From Thomasclavelia spiroformis (GTDB taxonomy: Bacteria > Bacillota_I > Bacilli_A > Erysipelotrichales > Coprobacillaceae), in NCBI GenBank assembly GCA_016901755.1, contig JACJKV010000002.1, positions 1 through 64,000 on the forward strand: 64,000 nucleotides of DNA. The letters run 5' to 3'. Position numbers and translations under genes: made by a program. Shown here one piece after another: positions 37,387 to 46,415 of this stretch; position 1 is the first letter of the stretch; each line of letters begins with the position of its first letter. The notes below the pieces were generated by a model. It saw only the letters and a program-made list of their open reading frames with translations. It did not search any database and was not told the origin of the DNA.

Positions 37387-37477
37387 TATATGTTTATTGA
37401 ATGAATTAAGGTAAAATTAAGAATTCATAAAGGATATAATTATTTTAGGTGGTTATACTTTCATCGAGGTGAAAAGT

Positions 37478-38059
37478 ATGACATTGAAATATACAAAATG
37501 GTTAACAGTCACATGCACATTTCTATTATGTGCACTGATTATATATTTACTGCAGCAGCGGTTATTGACAAATCCAGAATTACTGCAGTTATATCTTAAA
37601 AGATTAGGCTGGACAGCTCCTTTGGGATTTATCCTGATTCAGATCATTCAGGTTGTTATTCCTGTTATTCCAGGCGGAATCAGCAGTGCGATAGGGATTA
37701 TCTTTTTTGGTCCGATGTTAGGGTTTGTTTATAATTATGTTGGTTTACTGATTGGTTCGTATATCGTTTTTAAACTGGTGAAGCTATATGGTAAAAGTTT
37801 TATTTTAAAAGTTACTGATGAAAAAACATATGATAAATATATTGGCTGGCTAGATCAAGGCCGTAAGTTTGAAATCTTTTTCAGTATTGCTATTTTATTA
37901 CCGGGCTTTCCTGATGATCTGCTTTGTATGATTGCAGGATTGACTAATATGTCAATGAAAAAATATATGCTGATCAATATTTTATGTAAACCAGTGGGTC
38001 TGTTTTTCTATTCTTATGGTATTAAAGAACTGATGAGTTATATTGGTCACTTTTTTTAA
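37478..38059 (+). CDS. TVP38/TMEM64 (VTT/DedA-like) membrane protein
   Basis: 193 residues. Start at ATG 37478 with GAGGTG upstream. Family motif GGISSAIGIIFFGPMLGFVYN near 70-90, preceded by a Pro-rich VVIPVIPGG re-entrant loop and followed by LLPGFPDDLLCMIAGLTNM. Polytopic, about five hydrophobic segments. DedA/VTT proteins act in lipid scrambling or envelope homeostasis; the exact role here is unknown. Confidence 0.88.
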   Translation: MTLKYTKWLTVTCTFLLCALIIYLLQQRLLTNPELLQLYLKRLGWTAPLGFILIQIIQVVIPVIPGGISSAIGIIFFGPMLGFVYNYVGLLIGSYIVFKLVKLYGKSFILKVTDEKTYDKYIGWLDQGRKFEIFFSIAILLPGFPDDLLCMIAGLTNMSMKKYMLINILCKPVGLFFYSYGIKELMSYIGHFF

Positions 38060-38070
38060 AAGTGACCTTT
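38045..38070 (+). terminator. Terminator overlapping the VTT gene stop
   Basis: GGTCACTTTT / AAAAGTGACC hairpin then TTTATT. A weak T tract. Confidence 0.6.
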
Positions 38071-38176
38071 ATTGTCTGGATATTTTTTGTTTTATATAAT
38101 AAAGTGAAGATAGGATCATATTGTCGCTATATGTATGATGTGATACTTTAGAGAACAGACAATTTTTGGAGGAGGA

Positions 38177-38551
38177 ATGAATGTGGGGATATGGTTAACT
38201 GATTTGCTGATACCATTAGTCATGATTATTTTAGGTATTTATTTTTATCAATGGGGACCACAGAAGATCAATCCTTTTTTTGGTTATCGTACCAGTATGT
38301 CGATGAAAAATGAAGATACCTGGCATTTTGCCCATCGTTATTGTGGTAAAATATGGATCATCTGGGGCTGGATAGTACTGATCGTAACTGTCATTGTTTT
38401 GTCTTTACAGTTGTTTGTTTCATGGCAGGCTTACTTTATTTTATGTCAGCTGGCAGTATTAGTTGCTTCTATCGTTCCTGTTGAACTGGCACTAAGAAAA
38501 CAGTTTGATAAAAATGGTCAAAGACGTCAAAATTGTATGGAGGATATATAG
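38177..38551 (+). CDS. SdpI-family membrane protein
   Basis: 124 residues, three transmembrane segments. The SdpI/YhfL motif NPFFGYRTSMSMKNEDTWHF at about 34-53 is distinctive. Founding member SdpI gives immunity to the SdpC toxin. Here it heads a cassette with a 74-residue membrane protein and an ABC exporter, spaced 1-5 bases apart, which suggests self-protection or toxin resistance (inference). GGAGGAGG upstream. Confidence 0.85.
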   Translation: MNVGIWLTDLLIPLVMIILGIYFYQWGPQKINPFFGYRTSMSMKNEDTWHFAHRYCGKIWIIWGWIVLIVTVIVLSLQLFVSWQAYFILCQLAVLVASIVPVELALRKQFDKNGQRRQNCMEDI

Positions 38552-38552
38552 A

Positions 38553-38777
38553 ATGTATAAAACAGGAATAGGCTTCATGTTATTGGGAGTGCTGTTGCTC
38601 ATTGTGGCAGAAAAAGATATTTTAAGCATTGTTATCAGTTTTTTTGAGGTGTTATTTATGCAAAACTTTAATGCGCCATTGTTTGGTTCTTTGAGCTTTC
38701 GTTTGATGATGATGTTGGCTGGAGCGATAGTTTTATTGGCTGGTGGGCTGATATATAAAAAATATAATAAAGGATGA
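38553..38777 (+). CDS. Small membrane protein, 74 aa
   Basis: Two hydrophobic segments (about 6-30 and 48-67) separated by a short loop, ending LIYKKYNKG. Start at ATG 38553 with GGAGG about 9 bases upstream, immediately after the SdpI-like gene. No family recognised. Position implies a function with the SdpI-like protein or the downstream ABC transporter. Confidence 0.75.
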   Translation: MYKTGIGFMLLGVLLLIVAEKDILSIVISFFEVLFMQNFNAPLFGSLSFRLMMMLAGAIVLLAGGLIYKKYNKG

Positions 38778-38781
38778 TGTG

Positions 38782-39483
38782 ATGATGAAACTGGTTATAG
38801 AAAGATTACAGAAAAAGTTTGAAACTAAAGAAGTTCTAAAAGATATTTGCTTTTCTTTTGAAAAAGGAAAGATTTATGGACTGCTTGGAAGAAATGGAGC
38901 CGGGAAAACAACTTTGTTCAACTGTCTTAACGAAGATCTACGAATCGATCAGGGACAGTTTTATTTGCAGGATGATGATGTTTCTCGTGCTTTAACGGCT
39001 AATGATATTGGCTATGTGTTATCAGTTCCTAATGTACCTGAGTTTTTAACAGCACGAGAGTTTTTAAAGTTTTTTATTGATATCAATCAAGATCATATCA
39101 GTGATCCTAAAACGATTGATGAATATTTTGAAATGATCAGAATTGATGAAGAAGACCGTGACAGACTGTTAAAGGATTTTTCGCATGGGATGAAAAATAA
39201 GATGCAGATGTTAGTTAATATTATTGCCAGTCCTACGGTTTTACTGCTGGATGAACCTTTGACATCTTTTGATGTCGTGGTTGCTGAAGAAATGAAACAG
39301 CTGTTAAAAAGTATTAAAAAAGATCATATTATTATTTTTTCGACTCATATTATGGAACTGGCTTTAGATTTATGTGATGAAATTGTTATTTTAAATAAGG
39401 GTGTTTTAAAACAGATCGATCGAGAGCCATTGACACATAGCGAGTTTAAAGAAAAAATCATAACAGCATTGATGGAGGAATAA
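38782..39483 (+). CDS. ABC transporter ATP-binding protein
   Basis: 233 residues from ATG 38782 (AGGATG upstream; GTG 38779 or ATG 38785 are alternatives). Walker A GRNGAGKTT at 36-44, signature FSHGMKNKMQ, Walker B VLLLDEPLTSFD and the STHIMELA switch. The signature SGG is replaced by HGM, as in several ABC-2 exporters. Pairs with the permease one base downstream. Confidence 0.9.
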   Translation: MMKLVIERLQKKFETKEVLKDICFSFEKGKIYGLLGRNGAGKTTLFNCLNEDLRIDQGQFYLQDDDVSRALTANDIGYVLSVPNVPEFLTAREFLKFFIDINQDHISDPKTIDEYFEMIRIDEEDRDRLLKDFSHGMKNKMQMLVNIIASPTVLLLDEPLTSFDVVVAEEMKQLLKSIKKDHIIIFSTHIMELALDLCDEIVILNKGVLKQIDREPLTHSEFKEKIITALMEE

Positions 39484-39484
39484 T

Positions 39485-41062
39485 ATGTTTCATTCATTTA
39501 TGATATCTTTTCGTTTAAAAGATACCTATCGAGCTAATACGATCATTTATTCATTAAAACAGTTGCCACTGATCAGATATATGTTGCCAGTGAATCTATA
39601 TCGAAGCCGTGGTTTAAAAATATTTGGACATATTATCAGCTTTCTTTATGAACTGGCTTCTGTGTTTATGGGAAAGATGTTATATATGTATCTGATGATT
39701 TTTTATGTTTTATCTTTTTATGATGGCAGTCGCCGTGATCTGTTTGTACATATTCTGTTTTTTTTGACAATGAATGGGGCCATCATTAATTCTTATATGT
39801 TTAATCCCACCAAGGATAAATACTATGCCATGGTCATCATGAAGATGGATGCAAAAAAATATACTTTAACGAATTATTATTATGCTTTGATCAAACTGTT
39901 TGTAGGCATGATGCCTTTTTCCTTTATATTAGGAATTAATGTGGGAATGCCTTTATGGCTTTGTGGATCATTACCGTTATTTGTTGTCATGATGAAAATG
40001 CTGGTCAATGCCTGGAATTTAAGAGATTATAAAAAGAAAAAAATAATCAGTAATGAAAATAAACTGACAGCTTTGACTTATGGTTTGATTGCATGCAATC
40101 TGCTTTTGGCTTATGGTTTGCCAGGGGCAGGCATTTATATCAATATACGTATTTTTATCATTTTATGGATCCTGACAGTTCTTTTAGGAATAGGCAGCTG
40201 GCTGTATATTGCTGGTTTTCATGAATATCGAATGATCTATAAACAGCTGTTAACTGAAGAAAATGTCTATGTTATGGAAAATGCGACAGGGCAAAAAGCA
40301 GTTAAAAAACAGGTAGAAAAGAAAATTGCCTTTGATCCAGCAATGACCAGTCAAAAATCTGGATATGCTTTTTTTCATGAACTGTTTTTTATCAGACATC
40401 GTAAGATTTTGACCAGTGCTATAAAAAAACAGTCATTTGTCATTGTTGGTTTGGCCATTATGGCCAGTTTGGCAGTGATGTTCAACGTTCAAATAAAAAT
40501 AATGATCAATATGACAATCATGACATTTTTACCATATGTTTTATTTATCATGTATCTGATCAATCGTGGACAGCTGATCACACAGGCAATGTTTATGAAC
40601 TGTGATCATAGTATGCTGACATATCGTATTTATCGTAGACCAGAAGTTATTCTTAATGTATTTAAAGAACGTTTAAAGACAGTTGTGACCTTGAATCTGA
40701 TACCCGCTGTTTTACTGGGGCTGTCTTTAGCTTGGCTGCTGTATTTAAGTGGTGGTACTGATGTAATCTGGAATTATGGCATTATCGTTATTTCGGTGGC
40801 TTCAATGAGCGTGTTTTTCTCCGTACATTATCTGGTATTATATTATTTGCTGCAGCCTTATAATATTCAAACTGAAATCAAAAGCAGTACTTATACGATC
40901 TTGCAGGGCTTAACTTATTTTGTTTGTTATTTTATGATGGGACAAAAACTGCCAACATTTATGTTTGGTATTGTTACAATTGTTATCAGTGTGATATATA
41001 TCGTGGTTTCCTTGATCCTGGTTTACCATTTAGCACCAAAAACCTTTAAGATCAGAACATAA
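39485..41062 (+). CDS. ABC transporter permease, 525 aa
   Basis: Large polytopic protein with about 10-12 hydrophobic segments and a central cytoplasmic stretch near 255-310 (YKQLLTEENVYVMENATG). Directly follows its ATPase (GAGGAATAAT then ATG). No close family is recognised; similar permeases occur in uncharacterised two-gene ABC cassettes. Export of a peptide or lipid is plausible from the SdpI context, but unproven. Confidence 0.8.
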   Translation: MFHSFMISFRLKDTYRANTIIYSLKQLPLIRYMLPVNLYRSRGLKIFGHIISFLYELASVFMGKMLYMYLMIFYVLSFYDGSRRDLFVHILFFLTMNGAIINSYMFNPTKDKYYAMVIMKMDAKKYTLTNYYYALIKLFVGMMPFSFILGINVGMPLWLCGSLPLFVVMMKMLVNAWNLRDYKKKKIISNENKLTALTYGLIACNLLLAYGLPGAGIYINIRIFIILWILTVLLGIGSWLYIAGFHEYRMIYKQLLTEENVYVMENATGQKAVKKQVEKKIAFDPAMTSQKSGYAFFHELFFIRHRKILTSAIKKQSFVIVGLAIMASLAVMFNVQIKIMINMTIMTFLPYVLFIMYLINRGQLITQAMFMNCDHSMLTYRIYRRPEVILNVFKERLKTVVTLNLIPAVLLGLSLAWLLYLSGGTDVIWNYGIIVISVASMSVFFSVHYLVLYYLLQPYNIQTEIKSSTYTILQGLTYFVCYFMMGQKLPTFMFGIVTIVISVIYIVVSLILVYHLAPKTFKIRT

Positions 41063-41098
41063 ATAAACAGACTCAGTGCCAAAAGAAGGAGATAAACT

Positions 41099-41896
41099 AT
41101 GAATAATGATAAACTTTATATTGGAGAGGTTGCTAAACTGCTTGGGATTGCCAGTGATACTTTGCGATATTTTGATAAAGAAGGTATAGTGACAGCTAAA
41201 AAGAATGCGCATAATTATCGATATTATGATGATTGGGATATCAACTTTCTGATTGAATATAAAAAATATCGCAGTTTTGGTTATAATGTTCAGGAAGCAA
41301 AAGAAATTCTTTATGAAGATGATCTTGATCAGCTAACAGATAAATTTGCAGAAAATCAAAAAGAGCTGAGTAAAAAAATCCGTAAGTATCAGCTGATTTT
41401 AGATAAAAACCAAAGATATATCGAACATTTACGTCATATCAAGCTTAAAATTGGACAATATGTCATGACAGATATGATCGATGTCTATTATTTTCCCATG
41501 CGATATAATAATACGTATTTATGCAAGCCAGATATTGCATTTATGATGAATGAATGGATGAATTATTTTCCCATCGTTGATCCTGCTTTGATTATTGAAG
41601 ACAGTTCTAATCATGATTATGAATGTGCTTTATCGATTCCAGCATATTATCAGCAGCAGATTCATTTACCATTTAATGATCTGGTGAAACATACAAAAAG
41701 CTCTAAAGCAATCAATACGATCATTGTTGCTGGTGATAAAAATACTTTTTCTACAGATCTTTTAAATCCAATTTATGAATATATTCAGTCTCAGCATTAT
41801 GAAATTAATGGTACGATCATTGGCTATTATTTAGCCAGAGTTCATGAAAAAGATGGTTATAAAAGATATATTGATCTTTTTGTGCCAATAAAATAA
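41099..41896 (+). CDS. MerR-family transcriptional regulator with C-terminal effector domain
   Basis: 265 residues. HTH_MerR at about 3-70: YIGEVAKLLGIASDTLRYFD then the KEGIV and NYRYYDDWD wing. Coiled-coil dimerisation helix around 85-115, then a 150-residue effector-binding domain without recognisable metal-binding Cys cluster, so a small organic ligand is likelier than a metal. AAGGAG upstream. A perfect MerR-type promoter sits just downstream in front of the flavin reductase gene, the predicted target. Confidence 0.92.
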   Translation: MNNDKLYIGEVAKLLGIASDTLRYFDKEGIVTAKKNAHNYRYYDDWDINFLIEYKKYRSFGYNVQEAKEILYEDDLDQLTDKFAENQKELSKKIRKYQLILDKNQRYIEHLRHIKLKIGQYVMTDMIDVYYFPMRYNNTYLCKPDIAFMMNEWMNYFPIVDPALIIEDSSNHDYECALSIPAYYQQQIHLPFNDLVKHTKSSKAINTIIVAGDKNTFSTDLLNPIYEYIQSQHYEINGTIIGYYLARVHEKDGYKRYIDLFVPIK

Positions 41897-41913
41897 TTTT
41901 TTCACATTAACTC

Positions 41914-41944
41914 TTGACCTTGGAGTAACTCCAAGGTCTATTCT
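41914..41944 (+). promoter_or_regulatory. MerR-controlled promoter (19-bp spacer) of the flavin reductase gene
   Basis: TTGACC at 41914-41919 and TATTCT at 41939-41944 are separated by 19 bases, the long spacer that MerR activators correct by distorting DNA. The spacer holds a perfect dyad GACCTTGGAG-TAA-CTCCAAGGTC (41916-41938). Only one target gene follows. Confidence 0.9.
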
Positions 41945-41974
41945 ATTTATAGATTAAAAAATGGAGGAGAAAAG

Positions 41975-43897
41975 ATGTTAGATAATTTGTTTTCAAAAGG
42001 AAAAATTGGAAATTGCGAAATGAAAAATCGTTTAGTTGTTACTGCGATGGTTACTAACTATTGTGATAATAAAGGTATGGCAACAGAACGATATATCAGA
42101 TATCATGAGGAAAAAGCAAAAGGTGGCTGGGGTCTGATCATTACCGAAGATTATGCTATCAATGCACATTGTATGGGCTATGAACGAATTGCTGGTTTAT
42201 ACGATGACAGTCAGATTGAAAGTCATAGACAGCTAACGGAACGAGTTCATCAATATGGTACGAAAATATTTGCTCAAATTTATCATGGTGGCAGACAGTC
42301 ACATTCAGGAGTTAATGGTGGGGTTCAGCCTATAGCTCCTAGTGCGATTCCTTGTCCATGGTGTCGAGAACTGCCAAAAGAAATGACGAAAGCTGATATT
42401 CATAGAATCGTAGAAGAATTTGGAGCATGTGCCAGACGTGTTAAAGCCGCTGGCTTTGATGGTATAGAATTACATGCTGGACATGGTTATTTACTGGCGG
42501 AATTTATGTCTACTTACGCTAATAAAAGAACTGATGAATATGGTGGATGTTTAGATAATCGCGTAAGAATTATTAAAGAAATCTTAGATGAAATGAGAGC
42601 TAATGTTGGTGATTTTCCTATCATTATTCGTTTTTCAGCTGATGAAGATATGCCAGGAGGAAGAGATATCGCTGAAACCAGAGTTTTAGCTAAGCTATTT
42701 GAAGAATGGGGCTTTGATGGATTGCATATTTCAGGTGGTGTTTATGGTGATTTTAACAAAGGAATTGTTTCACCAATGTATGTAAACCATGCCTGGCTGG
42801 TAAATTGTGCTGAAGAAGTGAAAAAAATAGTAAATATTCCAGTTATAACGGTGAATAGAATTAATGATCCAAGAATGGCAGATGGCTTAATTGAAATGAA
42901 AAAAGCTGATTTTGTAGGAATGGGACGTGGTTCTTTGGCTGATCCGTTTTTACCAAAAAAAGCTCAGGCTGGTAAACTGAATGATATCCGTTATTGTATA
43001 GGATGCCTGCAGGGCTGTACAGGAGCTCTCTATGTTGGTGGTCCAGTGACTTGCCTGGTTAATCCTAGTGTTGGTTTAGAGTATAAAACTGATTATTCTA
43101 AAGTAGCCAATCCTAAAAAAATAGCGATTATTGGAGCAGGACCAGCTGGTTTGACCACCGCTATAACTGCTGCCAGACGTGGACATCAGGTTACTTTATT
43201 TGAAGCTAAAGATAAAACCGGTGGTCAATTTATTTCGGCAGCATATCCTCCTGCTAAAGGTGAATTTACAACGTTTATCTCATGGGCCAATAAACAGCTT
43301 AAAGATTACGGAGTTAACGTTCTGTTAAATACTAAAGCTACGGTAGAGATGATCAAAGCTGGTAATTATGATGAAGTTGTTGTAACAACAGGAGGAACAC
43401 CAGTTGTTCCACCAATTCCAGGAATTGATATGCCACATGTTCAATTGGCAGAAGATGTACTCGTTGGTCATGTCGCTGCTGGTGATAACTGTATCATTGC
43501 TGGTGGTGGGGAAGTAGGATGTGAAACTGCTGCTCATCTGGCTAGTATTCAAAAAGCTGCAACAATTGTGGAAATGAAACCACTTCTGATGGAAGAGTTG
43601 GATGGGGTCAATAAAGAATTCCTGTCAAGAATTTTAAATAAGTTCCATGTATCTTCTTATACATCTACTAAAGTCCTTGAAATTAAAGAAAATTCTGTGG
43701 TAGTAGAAACGCCTGAAGGACAAAAAAAATTGCCTTGTGACAGTGTTATTGTAGCTATGGGATATCAACCAAATACTGCACTGGCAGATGAACTTGAAGC
43801 AGCAAATATTCATGTTCATAAAATCGCTGGTGCTGTAAAAACATCTAATGCCCTGATAGCTAATAAAGAAGGATTTGAACTGGGAATGAAATTATAA
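41975..43897 (+). CDS. Old yellow enzyme-type NADH:flavin oxidoreductase / 2,4-dienoyl-CoA reductase family (BaiCD/BaiH-like)
   Basis: 640 residues. FMN-binding TIM barrel (1-335) with HGYLLAEFMSTYANKRTDEY and IIIRFSADE; 4Fe-4S cysteines Cys341, 344, 348 and 360 in CIGCLQGC and GPVTCLVNP; FAD-binding IIGAGPAGLTTAITAARRG near 387-405 and NAD-binding CIIAGGGEVGCETAAHL near 508-524. This is the domain order of DCR, enoate reductases and bile-acid BaiCD/BaiH. It reduces activated C=C bonds; substrate unknown. GGAGGAG precedes the ATG. Regulated by the upstream MerR gene (inference from the operator). Confidence 0.93.
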   Translation: MLDNLFSKGKIGNCEMKNRLVVTAMVTNYCDNKGMATERYIRYHEEKAKGGWGLIITEDYAINAHCMGYERIAGLYDDSQIESHRQLTERVHQYGTKIFAQIYHGGRQSHSGVNGGVQPIAPSAIPCPWCRELPKEMTKADIHRIVEEFGACARRVKAAGFDGIELHAGHGYLLAEFMSTYANKRTDEYGGCLDNRVRIIKEILDEMRANVGDFPIIIRFSADEDMPGGRDIAETRVLAKLFEEWGFDGLHISGGVYGDFNKGIVSPMYVNHAWLVNCAEEVKKIVNIPVITVNRINDPRMADGLIEMKKADFVGMGRGSLADPFLPKKAQAGKLNDIRYCIGCLQGCTGALYVGGPVTCLVNPSVGLEYKTDYSKVANPKKIAIIGAGPAGLTTAITAARRGHQVTLFEAKDKTGGQFISAAYPPAKGEFTTFISWANKQLKDYGVNVLLNTKATVEMIKAGNYDEVVVTTGGTPVVPPIPGIDMPHVQLAEDVLVGHVAAGDNCIIAGGGEVGCETAAHLASIQKAATIVEMKPLLMEELDGVNKEFLSRILNKFHVSSYTSTKVLEIKENSVVVETPEGQKKLPCDSVIVAMGYQPNTALADELEAANIHVHKIAGAVKTSNALIANKEGFELGMKL

Positions 43898-43908
43898 TAA
43901 CATTATTT

Positions 43909-43941
43909 AAACTGATACGGAAACAACTGTATCAGTTTTTT
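43909..43941 (+). terminator. Terminator after the flavin reductase gene
   Basis: AAACTGATAC / GTATCAGTTT, 10-base loop, T6. Confidence 0.88.
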
Positions 43942-44061
43942 ATCTTTCTATGATATGATAAAGATAGATAAGGGACATTATTAAAAGTAAAATAAACATC
44001 TTAGATATTCTACAGCAAACATAAATAAATGGTTTTATATAAGAAAGATGGGGTGAATATC

Positions 44062-44595
44062 ATGAAGAAACTGTTTTTGATTGTATGTTTCATGTTTGCT
44101 TTTTTACTTGCTGGATGTTCTTCAGGTGTTTTAGAATATCGAATTGATCTGGGATATGATAACAATGATATTGACAGTCAGATGATAGTTTTTCATATAT
44201 ATCAGGCAAATATGGAAAATCATCACTGGCATAAACTGACAACAATAGAATATAAACCACAGACAAATAAACATTTTGATGTGGATTATGATATCCAGGA
44301 TAATGAAGTGATTTTTTATGTCAGAGAAAAAGAGATGACGGAAAAAAAGGATACCATTGTTTATGATGCCAATGATGTTGGCAGTTATCGATTACCATTA
44401 GCTGGTGTTCAACAGTTATCAGCTGGTTATAAAACATTTGAAATCAAAGATAATGCTCAAGAACAGTTTTTCCGTTTGTATGCCTTTAGTGAACAAGGGA
44501 CAACTTTCTACCAACAGTTGAGCCTGGATCAGCCTTATGATGAAGAAAATCTGAATACTGACAATATTTTAGTAACGATTACCTTAAAAAAATAA
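44062..44595 (+). CDS. Predicted lipoprotein, 177 aa
   Basis: Lipoprotein signal MKKLFLIVCFMFAFLLAGCS with the LLAGC lipobox (Cys19). ATG 44062 is chosen for the GGGGTG site upstream. The mature part is hydrophilic and beta-rich, without recognised domain. It precedes another lipoprotein gene of similar size and layout; both end in a hydrophobic strand followed by LTLKY or ITLKK, so they may be distant paralogues. Confidence 0.75.
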   Translation: MKKLFLIVCFMFAFLLAGCSSGVLEYRIDLGYDNNDIDSQMIVFHIYQANMENHHWHKLTTIEYKPQTNKHFDVDYDIQDNEVIFYVREKEMTEKKDTIVYDANDVGSYRLPLAGVQQLSAGYKTFEIKDNAQEQFFRLYAFSEQGTTFYQQLSLDQPYDEENLNTDNILVTITLKK

Positions 44596-44650
44596 TCAAC
44601 GAACAGAAAATACTTACATGCTTAACAATGATGCAGGAGGGGGGATAGTG

Positions 44651-45250
44651 ATGAAGAAAAAAAGCATAAAATTTCTGAAAATCATGATGGTGATGATATT
44701 GACGCTGCTTTGTACTTCGTGTCAGCAGGAAGAAGTATCTACGATCAAATATTTAGATGATGATATTGATAAGGCCAATGAAATATTTAATACAGAATTA
44801 TCATCAGCCTATCAGTATTTTTCACTCTTTCAGCTAGATACACAGGATGATTTCAGAAAACTGCAAATTCAATTATATACCAATGATGGTAATCAAAGAA
44901 AGAAATTAAGAGAAACGAATATCAAGATGAATACTGAAAAACTTTATATATACTGTCAGGTGAAAGATAATGGTGAGATTGTATTAGGCACAAGAAAAGA
45001 AAACAAAACCTCCGGTAGTACAACGCATAGTGAATTTTATACATTAGGTTATGATCAGTCATGGGATATGATTTATGATCAGGTTGATACATTTGAGTTT
45101 CATGGTAATGAATCATTTCCGCTGATTGCATTTCGCTGTGGGACAGTAAATATGGATGATTATGAGGTTAAACTTTCTGATTATGATCAGGATATAGCCC
45201 AGGATTTACAGACGCAGTATCTGTTTATGGTTCTTACGTTAAAGTATTAA
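44651..45250 (+). CDS. Predicted lipoprotein, 199 aa
   Basis: Signal peptide with lipobox LLCTSC (Cys23), preceded by a strong GGAGGGGGG site and GTG-ATG; ATG 44651 is taken as start. The mature protein is acidic and rich in Tyr, Asp and Gln (NEIFNTELSSAYQYFSLF). No recognised family. Layout resembles the preceding lipoprotein. Confidence 0.75.
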   Translation: MKKKSIKFLKIMMVMILTLLCTSCQQEEVSTIKYLDDDIDKANEIFNTELSSAYQYFSLFQLDTQDDFRKLQIQLYTNDGNQRKKLRETNIKMNTEKLYIYCQVKDNGEIVLGTRKENKTSGSTTHSEFYTLGYDQSWDMIYDQVDTFEFHGNESFPLIAFRCGTVNMDDYEVKLSDYDQDIAQDLQTQYLFMVLTLKY

Positions 45251-45296
45251 TGTCATGATATAGCATGTTTTTTAATCGGTTTATGCTGTTTTATAT

Positions 45297-45336
45297 AAAA
45301 AGAGCAAGATTCAAAGTGTTGTGAATTGCTCTTTTT
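45297..45336. terminator. Terminator after the lipoprotein pair
   Basis: AAAAGAGCAA / TTGCTCTTTT outer stem extended by GATTCA/TGAAT, with T5. A-rich on the left, so it may work for the minus-strand small gene too. Confidence 0.8.
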
Positions 45337-45460
45337 ATTATTTGGGTTTTACAGAAAGCAAGTAAATTGATTTTTAATGTTGTGCATTATTGTTGATGCT
45401 TTATGTTATAAGAAAAAAGCATACGATAATTATAATGTTTAAGGGACTGATTTTATATAG

Positions 45461-45547
45461 TTAGTAAAAAACACCTATTGAACCAGAACCAAAAATACAG
45501 ATGATTATGATTAATATAGCTAGAATAATGAATAAACTTTTTTTCAT
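45461..45547 (-). CDS. Single-span membrane peptide, 28 aa
   Basis: Minus-strand ORF with AAAAGGAGA 6 bases before ATG. The peptide starts MKKSLFIILAILIIIICIFG and ends GSIGVFY: a positively charged N-terminus and one hydrophobic helix. Resembles small regulatory membrane peptides or type I toxin peptides in size and layout, but no family can be named. A palindrome overlapping a possible promoter lies 70 bases upstream. Confidence 0.55.
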   Translation of the reverse strand: MKKSLFIILAILIIIICIFGSGSIGVFY

Positions 45548-45873
45548 TGTTTTTCTCCTTTTGTTTTTTAATGTTCGTTTGGTTTTTTGATGTCATACAT
45601 ATTTTTCAATATGATGATCTATATGTATATAATAGCATATAGATGGAGTTATTGCCTGATAAATGTATCAATGATATATATTTTATAGCAGGTAAATTAC
45701 AACGCTAATATAGCAAGGTTATTGATGATTAATAATGATATTTTAGTTGTAAAATCATATGTTTTTTGTAACTCATGTTATAATATGATTAACTTATAGC
45801 AGTCTATGTTTGGGTGAAGAAAATCAAATTTATCTTTTTTCTATTGTTATATTAAATAAAAGAGGTCTTGAGT
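45548..45873. other. Intergenic stretch with a palindromic operator-like site
   Basis: Contains ATCTATATG-TATATAATAG-CATATAGAT at 45617-45644, 9-base perfect arms flanking a TATAAT-like core, placed upstream of the 28-aa peptide gene. Apart from this and AT-rich sequence nothing is recognised. Confidence 0.5.
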
Positions 45874-46224
45874 ATGAAAAAGTATGAGCAAATAATTAAA
45901 AACAAATATTTTAAACTGATTTTGGTTTTGATTGCTGTTGTTTTCTGCTTTCAATTATATACTAATTATCTGTTTGATCAGTTAAATAATGAAACGCCAA
46001 GAGAAGCAATCGTTGAATTTATATATGACGAAACACATAGCTGGAAATCATTTTTTATTGATATAGAACAATCACAAAATGTCAACGATCCAAAAGAAGA
46101 CAGTCTTTATTATCAGATCAAATATAATGGCTGGTATTCTATTCCTGGTGATTTAGGTGGAACCATAGAAGTTAAAAAAGCTGATGATCATTATTATGTT
46201 GTTAAGTACATAGGATACTGCTAA
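45874..46224 (+). CDS. Membrane-anchored hypothetical protein, 116 aa
   Basis: N-terminal transmembrane helix at about 13-32 (FKLILVLIAVVFCFQLYTNY) then an extracytoplasmic domain of 80 residues rich in aromatic residues (YYQIKYNGWYSIPGDLGG). ATG 45874 with AGAGG upstream. No family recognised. Confidence 0.65.
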   Translation: MKKYEQIIKNKYFKLILVLIAVVFCFQLYTNYLFDQLNNETPREAIVEFIYDETHSWKSFFIDIEQSQNVNDPKEDSLYYQIKYNGWYSIPGDLGGTIEVKKADDHYYVVKYIGYC

Positions 46225-46415
46225 TCATTCCATCTTTAATCATGACAGATATGGAGAGATACCAGGAAAATAAGCTAATGATCTTTAAACTGCAAATATA
46301 AGTTCAAAGCAGTTATACTGTATGAGTTTATTGATTTTCTTTTAAAGAAATAGTCATATGCTAACAGCAATCAGTTATTTAAGCTGAATGATGGATGAAC
46401 AAAAGGGGAGTATTG

